Below are positions 54,124-62,769 of a stretch of DNA of 64,000 nucleotides, in pieces (position 1 is the stretch's first letter; every line of letters begins with the position of its first letter). Origin of the DNA: Aquirufa aurantiipilula (lineage in GTDB: Bacteria; Bacteroidota; Bacteroidia; Cytophagales; Spirosomataceae). The notes beneath the pieces were generated by a model. It saw only the letters and a program-made list of their open reading frames with translations, was not told where the DNA came from and ran no database searches. The stretch is from contig NZ_JAANOG010000008.1 of assembly GCF_019923745.1 (NCBI RefSeq), forward strand, positions 1 through 64,000, in the 5' to 3' direction. The position numbers and the translations under genes were made by a program.

Positions 54124-55436
54124 GATTGGGTTATTTTAGATTCATTGGTAGGTATAAAAGCTGTGGCTATAGCGGCTACGGCCAACAGAGCTCCCGCAAA
54201 GGAAATGGCATTCCTTGGGTCGGACCCCAACATATTTTCAAAGATAGCGCCAAAACTTAAGGTTTGGATAATCATAGGGATTACAATCATCATGTTGATG
54301 ATGCCCATGTAAACCCCATAACGCTCTTTGGGTAAACTTTCCACAACTAATAAATAAGGAACTCCCATCATGCTTGCCCACGCCACACCAAAGCCAATCA
54401 TAGGAACAAATAACAGATATTTGTCATGAATGGTCGGTAAAATGAGCAAGGAGACAGTCGCTGCTAAAAGACACACAATATGGACCCACTTTGGACCAAA
54501 TTTTTTAGCTAGGCTTACCAAGAAAAAGGCTGATAAAAAGGTGATGACATTGTAAAAACCATTGACTAAGCCAGTCCAAGCTGCCGCTTCTTCATAAAGC
54601 TGTATGTTTTCTTCCGAACTGGTATTCCAAACAGAACGGGCAATACTCAAGGGCACATATTGCCAATAGATGAATAAAGCATACCATTGGAATAGATAAA
54701 CTAACGCTAGTTGCCACATGACACGTGGCATATCCCCAATAGCCTCAAAAATCTCAAAAAAAGGATCTAAAAAATTACGCTTTTGAGCACGCATGTGAAT
54801 TAACTCTTCATCGGAAGGAGGAATTTCAGGTGTTTTTACCACAGACCACAAAACAGAGCTTATCGAACAAAAACTTCCAACAAAGAAAGAACCATACACC
54901 CAATAAGGTATTCCAACTTCACTTTGTCCTTTGATGAAACTTTGAAATACAAATAAGGAAACATTGGCTAGGGTGATACCCAAACCTGTGAAAAAACTTT
55001 GCGTGAGGAAACCTGTAGCCAATTGCTCACTAGGTAATTTGTCCGCAATGAATGCTCGATAGGGCTCCATGGCTGTATTATTGGCTGCATCCAATATCCA
55101 TAATAAACCGGCTGCCATCCATAAACTTCGACTAAAAGGGAATGCGAATAAACAAAGACTACAAGCAATAGCGCCAATTAAAAAGAAAGGTTTTCTTCGG
55201 CCATATTTGGGATGCCAGGTCTTGTCACTTAAGGCGCCAATGATGGGTTGTATGAGTAAACCAGTAACCGGGCCAGCTAAGAACAAGAGAGGAAGTTCTC
55301 CTTCATGAGCTCCTAAAAAGCTGTATAATGGCCCGACGGCCGTTTGCTGTAATCCAAAACTGTATTGAATTCCAAAAAATCCAACATTCATATTGATGAT
55401 TTGTTGGAAGCTTAAAGTAGGTTTTATTAGGGACAT
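54120..55436 (-). CDS. SLC45/GPH-like MFS sugar symporter, probably sucrose
   Basis: 438-residue permease with about 12 helices. The N-terminal FFGIQYSFGLQQTAVGPLYSFLGAHEGELP and GALSDKTWHPKYGRRKPFFLIGAI (the MFS loop 2-3 motif) match bacterial relatives of sucrose transporters (SLC45/GPH group). Operon order with fructokinase and amylosucrase supports sucrose import. It is the first gene of the operon; a 78-base gap separates it from the SDR gene. Confidence 0.85.
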   Translation of the reverse strand: MSLIKPTLSFQQIINMNVGFFGIQYSFGLQQTAVGPLYSFLGAHEGELPLLFLAGPVTGLLIQPIIGALSDKTWHPKYGRRKPFFLIGAIACSLCLFAFPFSRSLWMAAGLLWILDAANNTAMEPYRAFIADKLPSEQLATGFLTQSFFTGLGITLANVSLFVFQSFIKGQSEVGIPYWVYGSFFVGSFCSISSVLWSVVKTPEIPPSDEELIHMRAQKRNFLDPFFEIFEAIGDMPRVMWQLALVYLFQWYALFIYWQYVPLSIARSVWNTSSEENIQLYEEAAAWTGLVNGFYNVITFLSAFFLVSLAKKFGPKWVHIVCLLAATVSLLILPTIHDKYLLFVPMIGFGVAWASMMGVPYLLVVESLPKERYGVYMGIINMMIVIPMIIQTLSFGAIFENMLGSDPRNAISFAGALLAVAAIATAFIPTNESKITQS

Positions 55437-55514
55437 AATGTATTTATTGCAAAAATAAATATAAATAATACCATGAATAAAACCTGCTTTTTTTAGAAAT
55501 TAATGAATTAAAAT

Positions 55515-56231
55515 TTAATATTCTTGAGACAAAGGGTGTACCATTAACTCATCGATTACAACATGGGCAGGTTGATTCATAATAAAATAGATGCTATCAG
55601 CCATGTTTTCACAGGTTAACCATGTTTGATGGCTTTTGTCCCCTTGAGGTTCCGGATGAAACATCGTGTCTACCAGTCCAGAATATACCGTAGATACTTT
55701 AATTCCATCTTTTCTTACCTCTTTTCTTAATGCTTCTGTAAAAGCATGTTGGGCATATTTAGATGAGCAATATAAGGATCCACCATCAAAAACGCGTTTG
55801 GCGACATCCGAAGCAATCGAAATGATATGTCCTTTTTTTGCAGCTTTCATACTAGCTAACACGGCTTTTGAAAATAAGAATGTTCCTTTGACATTCGTGT
55901 TGTAAGTCTGATCCCAATTTTCAACGCTATAGCTTTCCGTAGGTCCAAAAATACCAGAGCCCGCATTATTGATTAGGAAATCGATTCCTTGAAAAGTATG
56001 GGCAATTTTATCCACGGCATAATTCACAAAACTTTCATCCGCGACATCTCCAACAAAATACAAGGGGCGATGTCCAATTTCAGCGATGCTTTCAGATAGA
56101 TCCTTTAATTCTCCTTTACTTCTTGCAATAAGGCCTAATTGGAAATTATGTTCAGCTAATAATAAGGCTAGGGCTTTCCCTATTCCTTTGGATGCACCTG
56201 TGATGATAGCAACGGGAGGTTTTTGTGACAT
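55515..56231 (-). CDS. SDR family oxidoreductase
   Basis: 238 residues. TGASKGIGKALALL (cofactor binding), FLINNAGSGIFGP (NNAG), IISIASD (catalytic Ser) and YCSSKYAQHA (YxxxK). This is the classical short-chain dehydrogenase type, close to 3-oxoacyl-ACP reductase-like sequences; the real substrate is unknown. Upstream of the sucrose operon on the same strand with a 78-base gap, so possibly independent. Confidence 0.9.
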   Translation of the reverse strand: MSQKPPVAIITGASKGIGKALALLLAEHNFQLGLIARSKGELKDLSESIAEIGHRPLYFVGDVADESFVNYAVDKIAHTFQGIDFLINNAGSGIFGPTESYSVENWDQTYNTNVKGTFLFSKAVLASMKAAKKGHIISIASDVAKRVFDGGSLYCSSKYAQHAFTEALRKEVRKDGIKVSTVYSGLVDTMFHPEPQGDKSHQTWLTCENMADSIYFIMNQPAHVVIDELMVHPLSQEY

Positions 56232-56395
56232 GGTTCTATTTTTTTTCTAAGATAAGGATTTGAGCTGAAATGGATATCGACATAATGATTGATTTTGACT
56301 TTATGTTTTCAGGGTTTACCGATTGTTTCAAAAATTTCAAAGAGTATTCTTTTATTTTAAGCATTAGTTCTACACCACCCTAAATTGAAAATTCA

Positions 56396-57130
56396 TTGAA
56401 AAGGAAAGATTTTTTATTAAAAGCAGGCGCTTCCGTATTGATGGGACCTGCAGCCATAGTAGCCTGTAAATCAGAAGAAACAATTAGTCCAGCGAGTAGT
56501 ACAAGTTCTAGTAGTAGTTCATCCTCGAGTAGTTCGACAAGTACCTGTAAGGTAGGGGATACCGAAACCGATGGTCCATATCCTTTATATAATAAGCGAG
56601 ATGCCACCATTACCCATGCGGATATTACGGAAGGTAAAACAGGTATTCCTTTACAAATGGTCATAGCCGTTAAAAATGTAAATGCCAATTGCGCACTTTT
56701 ACCCAATGCTCGTGTCGATGTTTGGCATTGTGATAAAGACGGATATTATTCTGGATATACCAATAGCGGATATTTAGGTACGCAAGACAATACCGCAAAA
56801 ACGTTTTGTCGCGGAATTGCTACCACAGATGCCAATGGTATTGCCAAATTCACAACGATTTATCCAGGATGGTACCAAGGGCGAGTTACGCACATTCATG
56901 CACAAATTTATGTGAATAACGTCCTGAAGTTGACAACGCAAATTGCTTTTCCTGAAGAAATTAATACCGCTATTTACAATACCGATTTGTATAAAGCACA
57001 CGGACAAAATTCGACTAAAAATACCACTGATTCCATCATTAAGGATTCTTTGTCGAATGAATTAGCTAGCGTAACGGTCAATGCCTCAGGAGGCTATGAT
57101 TTAAATCATACTATTTTTATAGCTGTTTAA
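56396..57130 (+). CDS. Intradiol ring-cleavage dioxygenase-like lipoprotein
   Basis: 244 residues starting at a TTG: MKRKDFLLKAGASV resembles a Tat-type signal, and AIVAC (Cys24) looks like a lipobox. Residues ~31-50 are an almost pure Ser/Thr linker. The catalytic domain follows: TETDGPYPLYN, RVDVWHCDKDGYYSGY, GWYQGRVTHIHAQIY. The Tyr of YPLY and GWYQGR and the two His of HIH are the Fe(III) ligands of protocatechuate 3,4-dioxygenase relatives. Substrate unknown; it stands alone without aromatic-degradation genes. A clear terminator follows. Confidence 0.8.
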   Translation: MKRKDFLLKAGASVLMGPAAIVACKSEETISPASSTSSSSSSSSSSSTSTCKVGDTETDGPYPLYNKRDATITHADITEGKTGIPLQMVIAVKNVNANCALLPNARVDVWHCDKDGYYSGYTNSGYLGTQDNTAKTFCRGIATTDANGIAKFTTIYPGWYQGRVTHIHAQIYVNNVLKLTTQIAFPEEINTAIYNTDLYKAHGQNSTKNTTDSIIKDSLSNELASVTVNASGGYDLNHTIFIAV

Positions 57131-57146
57131 TTGGTTTATAAATCAG

Positions 57147-57172
57147 AAAAGAGGCTTCGGCCTCTTTTTTTA
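57147..57172 (+). terminator. Rho-independent terminator after the dioxygenase-like gene
   Basis: AAAAGAGGC-TTCG-GCCTCTTTT: a stable UUCG tetraloop on a 9-bp stem followed by T-rich sequence, 16 bases after the stop. Confidence 0.93.
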
Positions 57173-57195
57173 TGTTCAAAGCTTTTTGTTTGTAA

Positions 57196-57203
57196 TATTT
57201 TTG
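57196..57203 (+). promoter_or_regulatory. Candidate -7 box for the CBS-protein gene
   Basis: TATTTTTG matches TAnnTTTG exactly, 36 bases before the ATG at 57240. The -33 element is not evident. Confidence 0.42.
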
Positions 57204-57239
57204 TTTTAACTTGAATTATTCCAACACAAAAATAAAGCT

Positions 57240-57668
57240 ATGAAAAAAGTCAACGACATTTTATCGCAAAGAAAACGGGATACGATCACAGTTAGACCCG
57301 ATACGCATGTGATTGAAGCATTGAAAATAATGCAAGACCAAAATATTGGTTCCGTGGTTGTGATGGAAGGAAATCAATATTTGGGTATCATGACAGAACG
57401 AGATTATGCTCGTAAGGTGATACTATTAGGAAAAAGCTCCATAGATGCCTCGGTGAAGGAAATTATGTCCACTGATTTACCCCATATTAATCGGGATACC
57501 ACGCTGGAAATGTGCATGATCATCGTGTCGGAAAAAAATATTCGCTATTTGCCTGTACTTGAAAATGGTCATTTTGTGGGCATTATTTCAGTCAACGATT
57601 TAATTACCGCAACAATTCAAGATCATTTGGATACCATTGAGCATCTAAAAAATTACATTCAAATGTAA
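57240..57668 (+). CDS. Two-CBS-domain protein
   Basis: 142 residues, essentially only a CBS pair: NDILSQRKRDTITVRPDTHVIEALKIM with SVVVMEGNQYLGIMTERDYARKVI, then VKEIMSTDLPHINRDTTLEMCMIIVSE with IRYLPVLENGHFVGIISVNDLI. Such free-standing pairs usually bind AMP/ATP and regulate other proteins. A lipid-kinase gene begins 3 bases after the stop, so the two form an operon. Confidence 0.9.
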   Translation: MKKVNDILSQRKRDTITVRPDTHVIEALKIMQDQNIGSVVVMEGNQYLGIMTERDYARKVILLGKSSIDASVKEIMSTDLPHINRDTTLEMCMIIVSEKNIRYLPVLENGHFVGIISVNDLITATIQDHLDTIEHLKNYIQM

Positions 57669-57671
57669 GGT

Positions 57672-58535
57672 TTGGGTGTGGAGATAAGTCATATCGCTTT
57701 TTTGATTAATCCTTTTTGTTCCAAAAGAGCTAAAGCCTATGCTCATTGGGTAGAGGAGCAGGTGGAATTAACTACACGAGGAAGACTACGTGTTGTTATG
57801 TTTTTTCAAAATTGGCCTCAAAATTTGGACGGGTTTACTCAAATTTGGGTCCTTGGGGGGGATGGGACGTACAATTATTTTGCCAATGCATATCCCAATT
57901 GTCACCTGCCAATTGCCTTTTTCAAAGGAGGTACAGGAAACGATTTTTATTGGAAATTGTATGGTGACATCAGTCGAGAAGCACACCTAGAAGTTATTTT
58001 ATCGGCTAATATTCAGGCTGTTGATGCCGGGATGTGCAATGGACAGTTATTTTTAAATGGTGTGGGCATGGGTTTGGAGGGAGAGGTTTTGGAATCCATG
58101 AATACCATACGGGCTATTGGAGGATTAATTGGCTATTTTCTAGCAGCTATTCCGCAGATTTTCATGTTTAGATCTTTTCCCATCCGCATGAGCTTAGGAA
58201 GCGAATGGATAGAACGCCGCGTTTTTTTATGCATGGTTTTCAATTCTTCTAGGGCAGGGGGAGGCTTTCATTTTGTGCCCAATGCTTCCATTTGGGATAA
58301 TCAATTGGACATTTTACTTTGTGAACCTTTATCCATTTTTAGGCGAATTTGGTACTTGCCCAAGATTCAGCAAGGTAAACATGAGCATATTTCATTTTTG
58401 CATTTTCAGCAAGCCAAACAAGTAACGATTCTGTCAGAAAGGAAATTAAAAGCTCAAATTGACGGTGAACTAATCGCCTCCCATCGATTTGAGTTCCATG
58501 TTTTGCCCGGTCATTTTCAAGTTATTGTTCCATAA
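57672..58535 (+). CDS. Diacylglycerol kinase family lipid kinase
   Basis: 287 residues. AFLINPFCSKRAKAY opens the fold; VLGGDGTYNYF is the GGDGT catalytic motif, FFKGGTGNDFYWK is the GTGND motif, and DAGMCNGQLFLNGVGMGLEGEV follows. The C-terminal domain ends with a beta-rich QIDGEL. It would phosphorylate diacylglycerol or a similar lipid at the inner membrane. Begins with TTG (or GTG two codons on), with no ATG nearby. Confidence 0.88.
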   Translation: MGVEISHIAFLINPFCSKRAKAYAHWVEEQVELTTRGRLRVVMFFQNWPQNLDGFTQIWVLGGDGTYNYFANAYPNCHLPIAFFKGGTGNDFYWKLYGDISREAHLEVILSANIQAVDAGMCNGQLFLNGVGMGLEGEVLESMNTIRAIGGLIGYFLAAIPQIFMFRSFPIRMSLGSEWIERRVFLCMVFNSSRAGGGFHFVPNASIWDNQLDILLCEPLSIFRRIWYLPKIQQGKHEHISFLHFQQAKQVTILSERKLKAQIDGELIASHRFEFHVLPGHFQVIVP

Positions 58536-58569
58536 ATTTTTTTAGGGCTGTTTATTAAACTAAATGTTT

Positions 58570-58585
58570 ATCGTAATATTGCGAT
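58570..58585. promoter_or_regulatory. Imperfect palindrome (possible ArsR-type operator) before the phosphatase gene
   Basis: ATCGTAATATTGCGAT is a 16-base palindrome except for one mismatched pair, centred on AATATT, 18 bases before the ATG at 58603. Position and the arsenate-reductase-like product suggest a metalloregulator site; the regulator is not in the window. Confidence 0.5.
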
Positions 58586-58602
58586 GTAAATTTTGATATT
58601 CC

Positions 58603-59217
58603 ATGTATTCTGCATTAGAGGCAAACATTCAAGCTATTCGAGAACGACCTATTTCAGCTGATAGAAAAGAGCAGATTGCTGTTTTGGTGGCATATATGAA
58701 AGAATGTAGGCAACAAGGTAAGCCTTTGCGTTTGAATTTTATTTGTACACATAATTCTAGGAGAAGTCAGTTTTCCCAGATTTGGGCCCAAACAGCAGCA
58801 GATTATTTTGGTATTCCTTTGCAGTCATATTCGGGAGGGGTGGAAGAAACAGCATTCAATGAGCGGGCTGTGGCTTCTATACAGCGCTTGGGATTTCAAG
58901 TTATTAAGCGAGGGCATGCCAATCCGGTGTATATTATTTTTCATACGGAAGATGCTCAACCGATGATTGCATTTTCAAAAAATTTCGATCATCCCATCAA
59001 TCCGCACCAGCAATTTGCTGCGGTGATGACCTGTTCGCATGCGGATGAAAACTGTCCATTTATACCAGGAGCATCTGCCAGAATTCCCTTGCGATATGAA
59101 GACCCCAAGGCCTTTGATGATAGTCCAGAGGAGGCAATTCAATACGATGAACGTTCCATGCAAATAGCATCGGAGCTATTTTATGCGTTTGAATGTCTTA
59201 GCTCGTATGATCTCTGA
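58603..59217 (+). CDS. Low-molecular-weight protein tyrosine phosphatase / arsenate reductase-like
   Basis: 204 residues. The active-site loop CTHNSRRS (Cys48-x5-Arg54) lies in FICTHNSRRSQFSQIWA. CSHADENCP near residue 147 adds two cysteines as in thioredoxin-coupled arsenate reductases, and FDDSPEEAIQYDER is typical of Bacteroidota members. An N-terminal ~40-residue helical extension precedes the loop. It stands without other ars genes. Either an arsenate reductase or a phosphatase; the extra cysteines favour the former. Overlaps the convergent NTF2-like gene by 20 bases. Confidence 0.85.
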   Translation: MYSALEANIQAIRERPISADRKEQIAVLVAYMKECRQQGKPLRLNFICTHNSRRSQFSQIWAQTAADYFGIPLQSYSGGVEETAFNERAVASIQRLGFQVIKRGHANPVYIIFHTEDAQPMIAFSKNFDHPINPHQQFAAVMTCSHADENCPFIPGASARIPLRYEDPKAFDDSPEEAIQYDERSMQIASELFYAFECLSSYDL

Positions 59218-59623
59218 AAATAAGCCATTTGCCTTTTACTTTTTTCAAGAGTAAGGTAAAATGCCCACCAATATCGCCTAGTTTAGGTCTAGCTAAATTC
59301 CATTTTCCAATTACCCAGGCAGTTTTAGCAGCGGTAATATCTACTTCCAAAATATCAAAAGTCAATTGTCCCATGGCTTCTTGATTCGGGTAGCTTTTAA
59401 GATATCGCGCTAAGGTGGCATCCCAGCCTTGGGTAATACCATTTTTACTGATGAACTTCAAATCATTGGAATGGTGATAATAGGCCATAAATCCAGGAAT
59501 GTCACCTTCATTCCAAAGTTTATTTTGAGTAGCTAGAATAGTACGGATAGCAACTTCATCAGAATTGGTTTGAGCCAAACTGCTGAATGCAAGGAAGAAG
59601 AAGAGACAAAATTTACCCATCAT
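59198..59623 (-). CDS. Exported NTF2-like (SnoaL/DUF4440-type) protein
   Basis: 141 residues with a signal peptide (FCLFFFLAFSSLAQ). The cone-shaped NTF2 fold is suggested by AIRTILATQNKLWNEGDIPGFMAYYHHSNDLKFIS and the strand pairs GHFTLLLKKVKGKWLIFRDH. Enzymatic role unclear; these proteins often act as small hydrolases or ligand binders. The 3' end overlaps the phosphatase gene. Confidence 0.75.
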   Translation of the reverse strand: MMGKFCLFFFLAFSSLAQTNSDEVAIRTILATQNKLWNEGDIPGFMAYYHHSNDLKFISKNGITQGWDATLARYLKSYPNQEAMGQLTFDILEVDITAAKTAWVIGKWNLARPKLGDIGGHFTLLLKKVKGKWLIFRDHTS

Positions 59624-59792
59624 AAGGATCTGTTTTTTTTGAAAATTAGGGATTTTTTCAGGATTTTATTTGGATTTCAAGAGCTATTTCATGCTTTGTC
59701 GACAAATAGTGCGTATTGGTAGCAAATGCATACCTGCATTTTTTTCATTCGACTTATTGTATCATTTTTGTAAAATGAACAACCTTACATAT

Positions 59793-62642
59793 ATGAAACA
59801 ATTGACAACGGGCAAATTAACTCGCCTTTTTATGCTCTCTTGCATCGCTCTTTGGTCATTCCAAGGAAATGCACAGGCTCCAGATGAAAATAGATTCGTC
59901 AAGTCTGTATTAATGGAAAAATTAGATGAACCAATGGAAATGGCTTTTTTGCCAGATGGTCGCATTTTATTTGTGGAAAGAAAAGGAGATGTAAAACAAT
60001 ACAATCCTAGTACAAAAGAAACGAAGGTAATTGGTCACATTGTTGTCAATACCAAATACAAGAACCGTGTCGGTATGGTTCGTGAAGCAGAAGAAGGTTT
60101 AATGGGTATCGCTGTAGACCCTAATTTCAAAGTGAATCATTGGTTGTATTTATATTATGCTCATCCAACAGAAAGTAAGCACATTTTAGTGCGTATGGAG
60201 TTGAAAGGCGAAGAGCTACTAATAGACCAACAAAAAGTGGTTTTAGAAGTGCCAACCCAGCGTGAAGAATGTTGTCATACAGGCGGAGGCATGGCTTTTG
60301 ATAAGTCAGGAAATTTATTCTTGACTGTAGGAAATAACACAAGTAACAGTAATTCAGATGGATATGCACCTATCGATGAGCGTGCAGGTCAAGCATATTG
60401 GGATGATCAACGAGGAGCGGCTAATACTAATAATTTACTTGGTAAAATTTTACGTATTCATCCAGAGAAAGATGGTTCTTATACAATTCCAAAAGGAAAC
60501 TTATTTCCTGTAGGAACTCCAAAGACCCGTCCAGAAATTTATACCATGGGACATCGTAACCCTTGGAGAGTAAGTATTGATTCCAAAACAGGTTTTATCT
60601 ATTGGGGTGAAGTAGGCCCAGATGCATCGGTTGATTCAGATAGAGGTCCTAGAGGATATGATGAGTTTAACCAAGCTAAAGGTCCTGGATTCTTTGGATG
60701 GCCTTATTTTATTGGGGATAACAAAGCCTATGCGGATTATAATTTCGAGAACTCCACAGCAGGCCCTCGTTTTAATCCAGCGAAACCATTGAATGAGTCA
60801 CCTAATAACGATGGTTTAAAGGAATTGCCAGCTGCTCAAAAGGCATTTATTTGGTATCCATACGGTACATCAGAAGAGTTCCCATTGGTGGGAGCTTCAG
60901 GTAGAAGTGCAACAGGTGGTCCAGTTTATCACCGTTCTGATTTCCCTAGCACAGCAAAACGTGCATTCCCTTCGTATTATGAAGGAAAATGGTTGATCGT
61001 TGAATTCATGCGTGGTTGGATTATGTCGGTTACATTAGATGAAAACGGCAACTATAAATCCATGGAGCGTTTCTTACCTAACCAAAGTTTTGGTAGTGCT
61101 ATTGACATGAAGTTTAGTCCAGATGGTGATTTATATGTATTGGAATACGGTTCTGCTTGGTTTAGAGGAAATGATAATGCTCGTTTAGTTAAGGTTGAAT
61201 ACCAAGGCGGAAATAGAAAACCTTCCGTAGAGGTGAGTGCAGGTAAACTAAGTGGTGCTGCACCATTCAAAACAACCTTATCTGCAGAAGGAACGAAAGA
61301 TTATGATGGAGATAAATTAACTTATTCTTGGACTGTTAAAAAGCAGGGTAAAGTGGTTAAAACTTTATCAGGAATATCTCCAGAATTAGCTTTAAGTCAA
61401 TCAGGTAAATACCAAGTGAGCTTAAAAGTGACAGATCCAAAAGGTTTAAGTAATTCAGCATCTTTGGAAGTTCAAGTAGGTAATGAGTCTCCTAAGGTGG
61501 ACATTATTGTACCAACTGGAAACAAGTCTTTCTATTTCCCAGGTCAAAAATTAGCCTACCAAGTACAGGTTGAAGATAAAGAAGATGGTGTTCTAGGAAA
61601 AGGAATTGCCCCTGAGTCAGTGGCAGCTACTATCGACTACATCGCTTCTGGTTATGATCCTATTGAAATGTCTCAAAGTCACCGTAAAGCAGATAGTGAT
61701 TTATTTGCTTCTGCTGGCTTGAAATTGATCAATCAAAGTGATTGTAAATCTTGTCACCTTCCCAATGTACGTTCTGTGGGACCTAGTTACCAAGAAGTGG
61801 CAACTAAGTATAAAGGTCAAAACGTAGTGGATCAATTGTCAGCTAAAGTTATAGCAGGTGGAATGGGAGTTTGGGGAGAACATGCAATGAGTGCTCACCC
61901 ACAAATTTCTAAAGCAGATGCTAAATCCATGGTCAACTATATTTTGAGTTTAGGCGATAAAAAAGCCAATAATAACATTCCATTAGCTGGTGAAATTGAT
62001 GCTGTTATTCCGAAAGAAAACGTAGGATCTAAAGGAGTATTCGTAGTTCGTGCTACCTATTTGGATAAAGGGAATAATAAAATTGCTCCTGCTCAATCAG
62101 AGAAATGGTTATTGTTGCGTCACCCATCCTTAGATCCAGAGAAAGCGGATTTACGATTTGGAATTCAACAGTTGATTACACCTGCACGAGCAACTAACAT
62201 GGTGGGTCAAAATCCTTACATCGCTTACAAGCAATTGGATTTGACTGGAATTAAATCGATGGAAATCGCTGCTTCGGCTCAGGCAAGAACCAATGCAACT
62301 GGTGGTGTTATCGAAATTCGTTTGGATTCACCTACAGGTACTTTAATTGGAAAAACTACACCAATTGCAGTATCACAAGCTACGGGATTTGGTCCTCCTC
62401 CAGCAGCAGCTAATCCACAACAAAAAGGTGCACCTTTAGGAACACCAACTACTGCGCCGGCTCCAGCAGCAGGTGCTCCTGCCCAAGGTGGTGGACAAAG
62501 AAGAATGGGTGGTCCAGCTCCAATAAAAGTTGATATCCAAGCCGTAAGCGGAACACACGATGTCTATTTTGTTGCGGTAAACCCACAAACAGCTCCACAG
62601 CAAATTGTTGTGCAGATTTCAGGTATAGAAGTGAAGCAATAA
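59793..62642 (+). CDS. PQQ-type sugar dehydrogenase fused to PKD and cytochrome c domains
   Basis: 949 residues, secreted (signal ending GNAQA; an alternative ATG at 59775 adds six residues). Residues ~35-460 are the glucose/sorbosone dehydrogenase propeller: LMGIAVDPNFKVNHWLYLYYA, CCHTGGGMAFDKSGNLFL, TMGHRNPWRVSID. A PKD-like domain spans ~475-555 (FKTTLSAEGTKDYDGDKLTYSW). A cytochrome c domain has the haem site CKSCH at 651-655. A carbohydrate-binding-like C-terminus (~760-949) is interrupted by a Pro/Ala/Gly-rich insert. Electrons would go from sugar through PQQ to its own haem. Substrate not known. Confidence 0.88.
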   Translation: MKQLTTGKLTRLFMLSCIALWSFQGNAQAPDENRFVKSVLMEKLDEPMEMAFLPDGRILFVERKGDVKQYNPSTKETKVIGHIVVNTKYKNRVGMVREAEEGLMGIAVDPNFKVNHWLYLYYAHPTESKHILVRMELKGEELLIDQQKVVLEVPTQREECCHTGGGMAFDKSGNLFLTVGNNTSNSNSDGYAPIDERAGQAYWDDQRGAANTNNLLGKILRIHPEKDGSYTIPKGNLFPVGTPKTRPEIYTMGHRNPWRVSIDSKTGFIYWGEVGPDASVDSDRGPRGYDEFNQAKGPGFFGWPYFIGDNKAYADYNFENSTAGPRFNPAKPLNESPNNDGLKELPAAQKAFIWYPYGTSEEFPLVGASGRSATGGPVYHRSDFPSTAKRAFPSYYEGKWLIVEFMRGWIMSVTLDENGNYKSMERFLPNQSFGSAIDMKFSPDGDLYVLEYGSAWFRGNDNARLVKVEYQGGNRKPSVEVSAGKLSGAAPFKTTLSAEGTKDYDGDKLTYSWTVKKQGKVVKTLSGISPELALSQSGKYQVSLKVTDPKGLSNSASLEVQVGNESPKVDIIVPTGNKSFYFPGQKLAYQVQVEDKEDGVLGKGIAPESVAATIDYIASGYDPIEMSQSHRKADSDLFASAGLKLINQSDCKSCHLPNVRSVGPSYQEVATKYKGQNVVDQLSAKVIAGGMGVWGEHAMSAHPQISKADAKSMVNYILSLGDKKANNNIPLAGEIDAVIPKENVGSKGVFVVRATYLDKGNNKIAPAQSEKWLLLRHPSLDPEKADLRFGIQQLITPARATNMVGQNPYIAYKQLDLTGIKSMEIAASAQARTNATGGVIEIRLDSPTGTLIGKTTPIAVSQATGFGPPPAAANPQQKGAPLGTPTTAPAPAAGAPAQGGGQRRMGGPAPIKVDIQAVSGTHDVYFVAVNPQTAPQQIVVQISGIEVKQ

Positions 62643-62661
62643 GCTCACAATAAATCCATAT

Positions 62662-62709
62662 AAAAGGAGTTTTCTAGACGTTCACAACGGAAGAAAACTC
62701 CTTTTTTTT
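62662..62709 (+). terminator. Rho-independent terminator after the sugar dehydrogenase gene
   Basis: AAAAGGAGTTTTCT pairs with AGAAAACTCCTTTT (14 bp, 16-base loop) and continues into eight T, 20 bases after the stop. Confidence 0.9.
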
Positions 62710-62722
62710 GTCTGTTATTGCG

Positions 62723-62730
62723 TAGTTTTG
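62723..62730 (+). promoter_or_regulatory. Candidate -7 box for the GH88/GH105 gene
   Basis: TAGTTTTG matches TAnnTTTG exactly, 40 bases before the ATG at 62770. The nearest TTG lies only 12 bases upstream, shorter than usual. Confidence 0.4.
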
Positions 62731-62769
62731 TTGGCCCTTGGTCTTTATTCCATGTGTAAAATATTGAAT

